Shown: piece by piece, positions 4,612-5,045 of the stretch | How the letters are laid out: every line of letters begins with the position of its first letter | Position numbering within the stretch: the first letter of the stretch is position 1 | Source of the DNA: Acidimicrobium sp. UBA3029 | Lineage (GTDB): Bacteria; Actinomycetota; Acidimicrobiia; Acidimicrobiales; Ilumatobacteraceae | Assembly: GCA_002367695.1 (NCBI GenBank) | Contig: DFDK01000044.1 | Coordinates: forward strand, 1-5,045 | DNA: 5,045 nucleotides | Direction of reading: 5' to 3' | Notes under the pieces: generated by a model | Seen by the model: the letters and a program-made list of their open reading frames with translations, nothing else | Told to the model about the DNA's origin: nothing | Databases searched by the model: none | Translations under genes and position numbers: made by a program

Positions 4612-5045
4612 CTCATCGGCAGTACCAACCGGCTTAACAACGCAACTGTCATATTCACTATGGCGGCTGCAGTGAGTGCGGTGCTCACACCAAAGGTGGA
4701 CGCGCCCATCCCCCACCCAAATGCACCCACCGAAGCACCCAACCACACCATCAACATTGCAAGTGACGAACCACGTCCGCGGACCCAGTCGGGCAACTGC
4801 ACCATAAACGTAGAAAACATCGTGTTCAACATAGCCATTGTCCCAATACCGCAGATGAGTATTGCCACAACCGCAATCCACATCTGATTGGTATTTGCAA
4901 AGAGTGCCGTTCCGATCGACCACACGGCTGCTGCGCACAGAACGACCATCTCGGTTGAGATCGCGCCTCGCACCCGTGGCAACGCCCACACAGCAGCAAC
5001 CGCACCAACCCCAAGCGCACCTGACAGCAAGCCAAAACCGCTTGC
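4551..5045 (-). CDS. C-terminal part of an MFS_3/EntS-like transporter, 5' end outside the window
   Basis: The frame is open to the right edge and continues beyond it; 164 codons are visible, beginning Ala-Ser-Gly-Phe-Gly. SGALGVGAVAAVWALPRVRG is the conserved mid-protein segment of the MFS_3 (DUF894) group, related to the enterobactin exporter EntS, and PDWVRGRG is its characteristic loop. About five hydrophobic membrane spans follow to the run ending LVLPM. A TTG at 5030-5028 is therefore internal and not the start. The family exports small molecules, but no substrate can be named. The last 19 residues, from AGDGDRTRITSLE to the TGA at 4553-4551, are encoded exactly antisense to the tRNA-Gly. 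They match no transporter domain and resemble the spurious tails produced when a frame reads through a tRNA. Either the protein really ends this way, or its natural C-terminus was lost when sequence was joined at the tRNA 3' end. The membrane domain looks complete at this end. Confidence 0.8.
   Translation of the reverse strand, partial: ASGFGLLSGALGVGAVAAVWALPRVRGAISTEMVVLCAAAVWSIGTALFANTNQMWIAVVAILICGIGTMAMLNTMFSTFMVQLPDWVRGRGSSLAMLMVWLGASVGAFGWGMGASTFGVSTALTAAAIVNMTVALLSRLVLPMRAGDGDRTRITSLENSDSSH

Noticed and set aside
4603..4989. 128-codon minus-strand frame beside the right-hand transporter
   Set aside because: Shifted frame of the MFS_3 gene; no domain, and its composition is that of an out-of-frame translation.
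5028..5030. TTG as start of the right-hand transporter
   Set aside because: The open frame continues to the window edge, and the sequence here is the middle of the MFS_3 family, so the true start lies outside the window.
1..5045. Search for insertion sequences, CRISPR repeats, phage, toxin-antitoxin or defence genes
   Set aside because: No repeated units, transposase or nuclease motifs were seen; all genes over about 80 codons are accounted for by known metabolic, transport and regulatory families.

Overview
The window looks like chromosomal DNA of an actinobacterium. Base composition is mixed, close to half G+C by eye, so it is not one of the high-GC soil genera. The signs are an EthA-type Baeyer-Villiger monooxygenase, the CsoR/DUF156 variant common in Actinobacteria, a tRNA gene without encoded CCA, a TANNNT element just upstream of most first genes, and almost no Shine-Dalgarno sequences. 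An aquatic Acidimicrobiia relative is my best guess; this is inference from style, not a placement.

Layout. Positions 1-57 are a control region with a perfect 7-bp inverted repeat (26-43). It appears to serve two divergent, probably leaderless promoters: one for a CsoR/CstR-family repressor (58-327, +), the other for a gene leaving the window on the left (only about 3 codons visible). The repressor converges, with a 7-nt gap, on apt (335-856, -), the purine-salvage adenine phosphoribosyltransferase. Upstream of apt on the same strand is an ethA-like Baeyer-Villiger/flavin monooxygenase (884-2362, -). A 70-bp intergenic region (2363-2432) with an inverted repeat separates it from a divergent pair: a 12-TM major facilitator transporter (2433-3701, +) and an alpha/beta hydrolase (3720-4529, +). 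A tRNA-Gly(TCC) follows 10 nt later (4540-4611, +). The right end (4551-5045, -) is the C-terminal part of a second, MFS_3/EntS-like transporter whose reading frame runs antisense through most of the tRNA.

How the genes may work together. Monooxygenase, transporter and hydrolase form a plausible functional module: uptake or export of a small organic compound, oxygen insertion next to a ketone to give an ester, and ester hydrolysis. The shared divergent control region supports co-regulation, but the substrate cannot be read from the sequence. The left end is a separate regulatory unit, probably sulfur-stress (persulfide) rather than copper sensing, because the repressor keeps both conserved cysteines but lacks the CsoR histidine.

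I see no insertion sequence, CRISPR array, phage gene or novel defence system. The most notable signals are the exact two-fold symmetry of the left control region, the recurrent TANNNT-N6-8-ATG layout, and the tRNA/MFS overlap.
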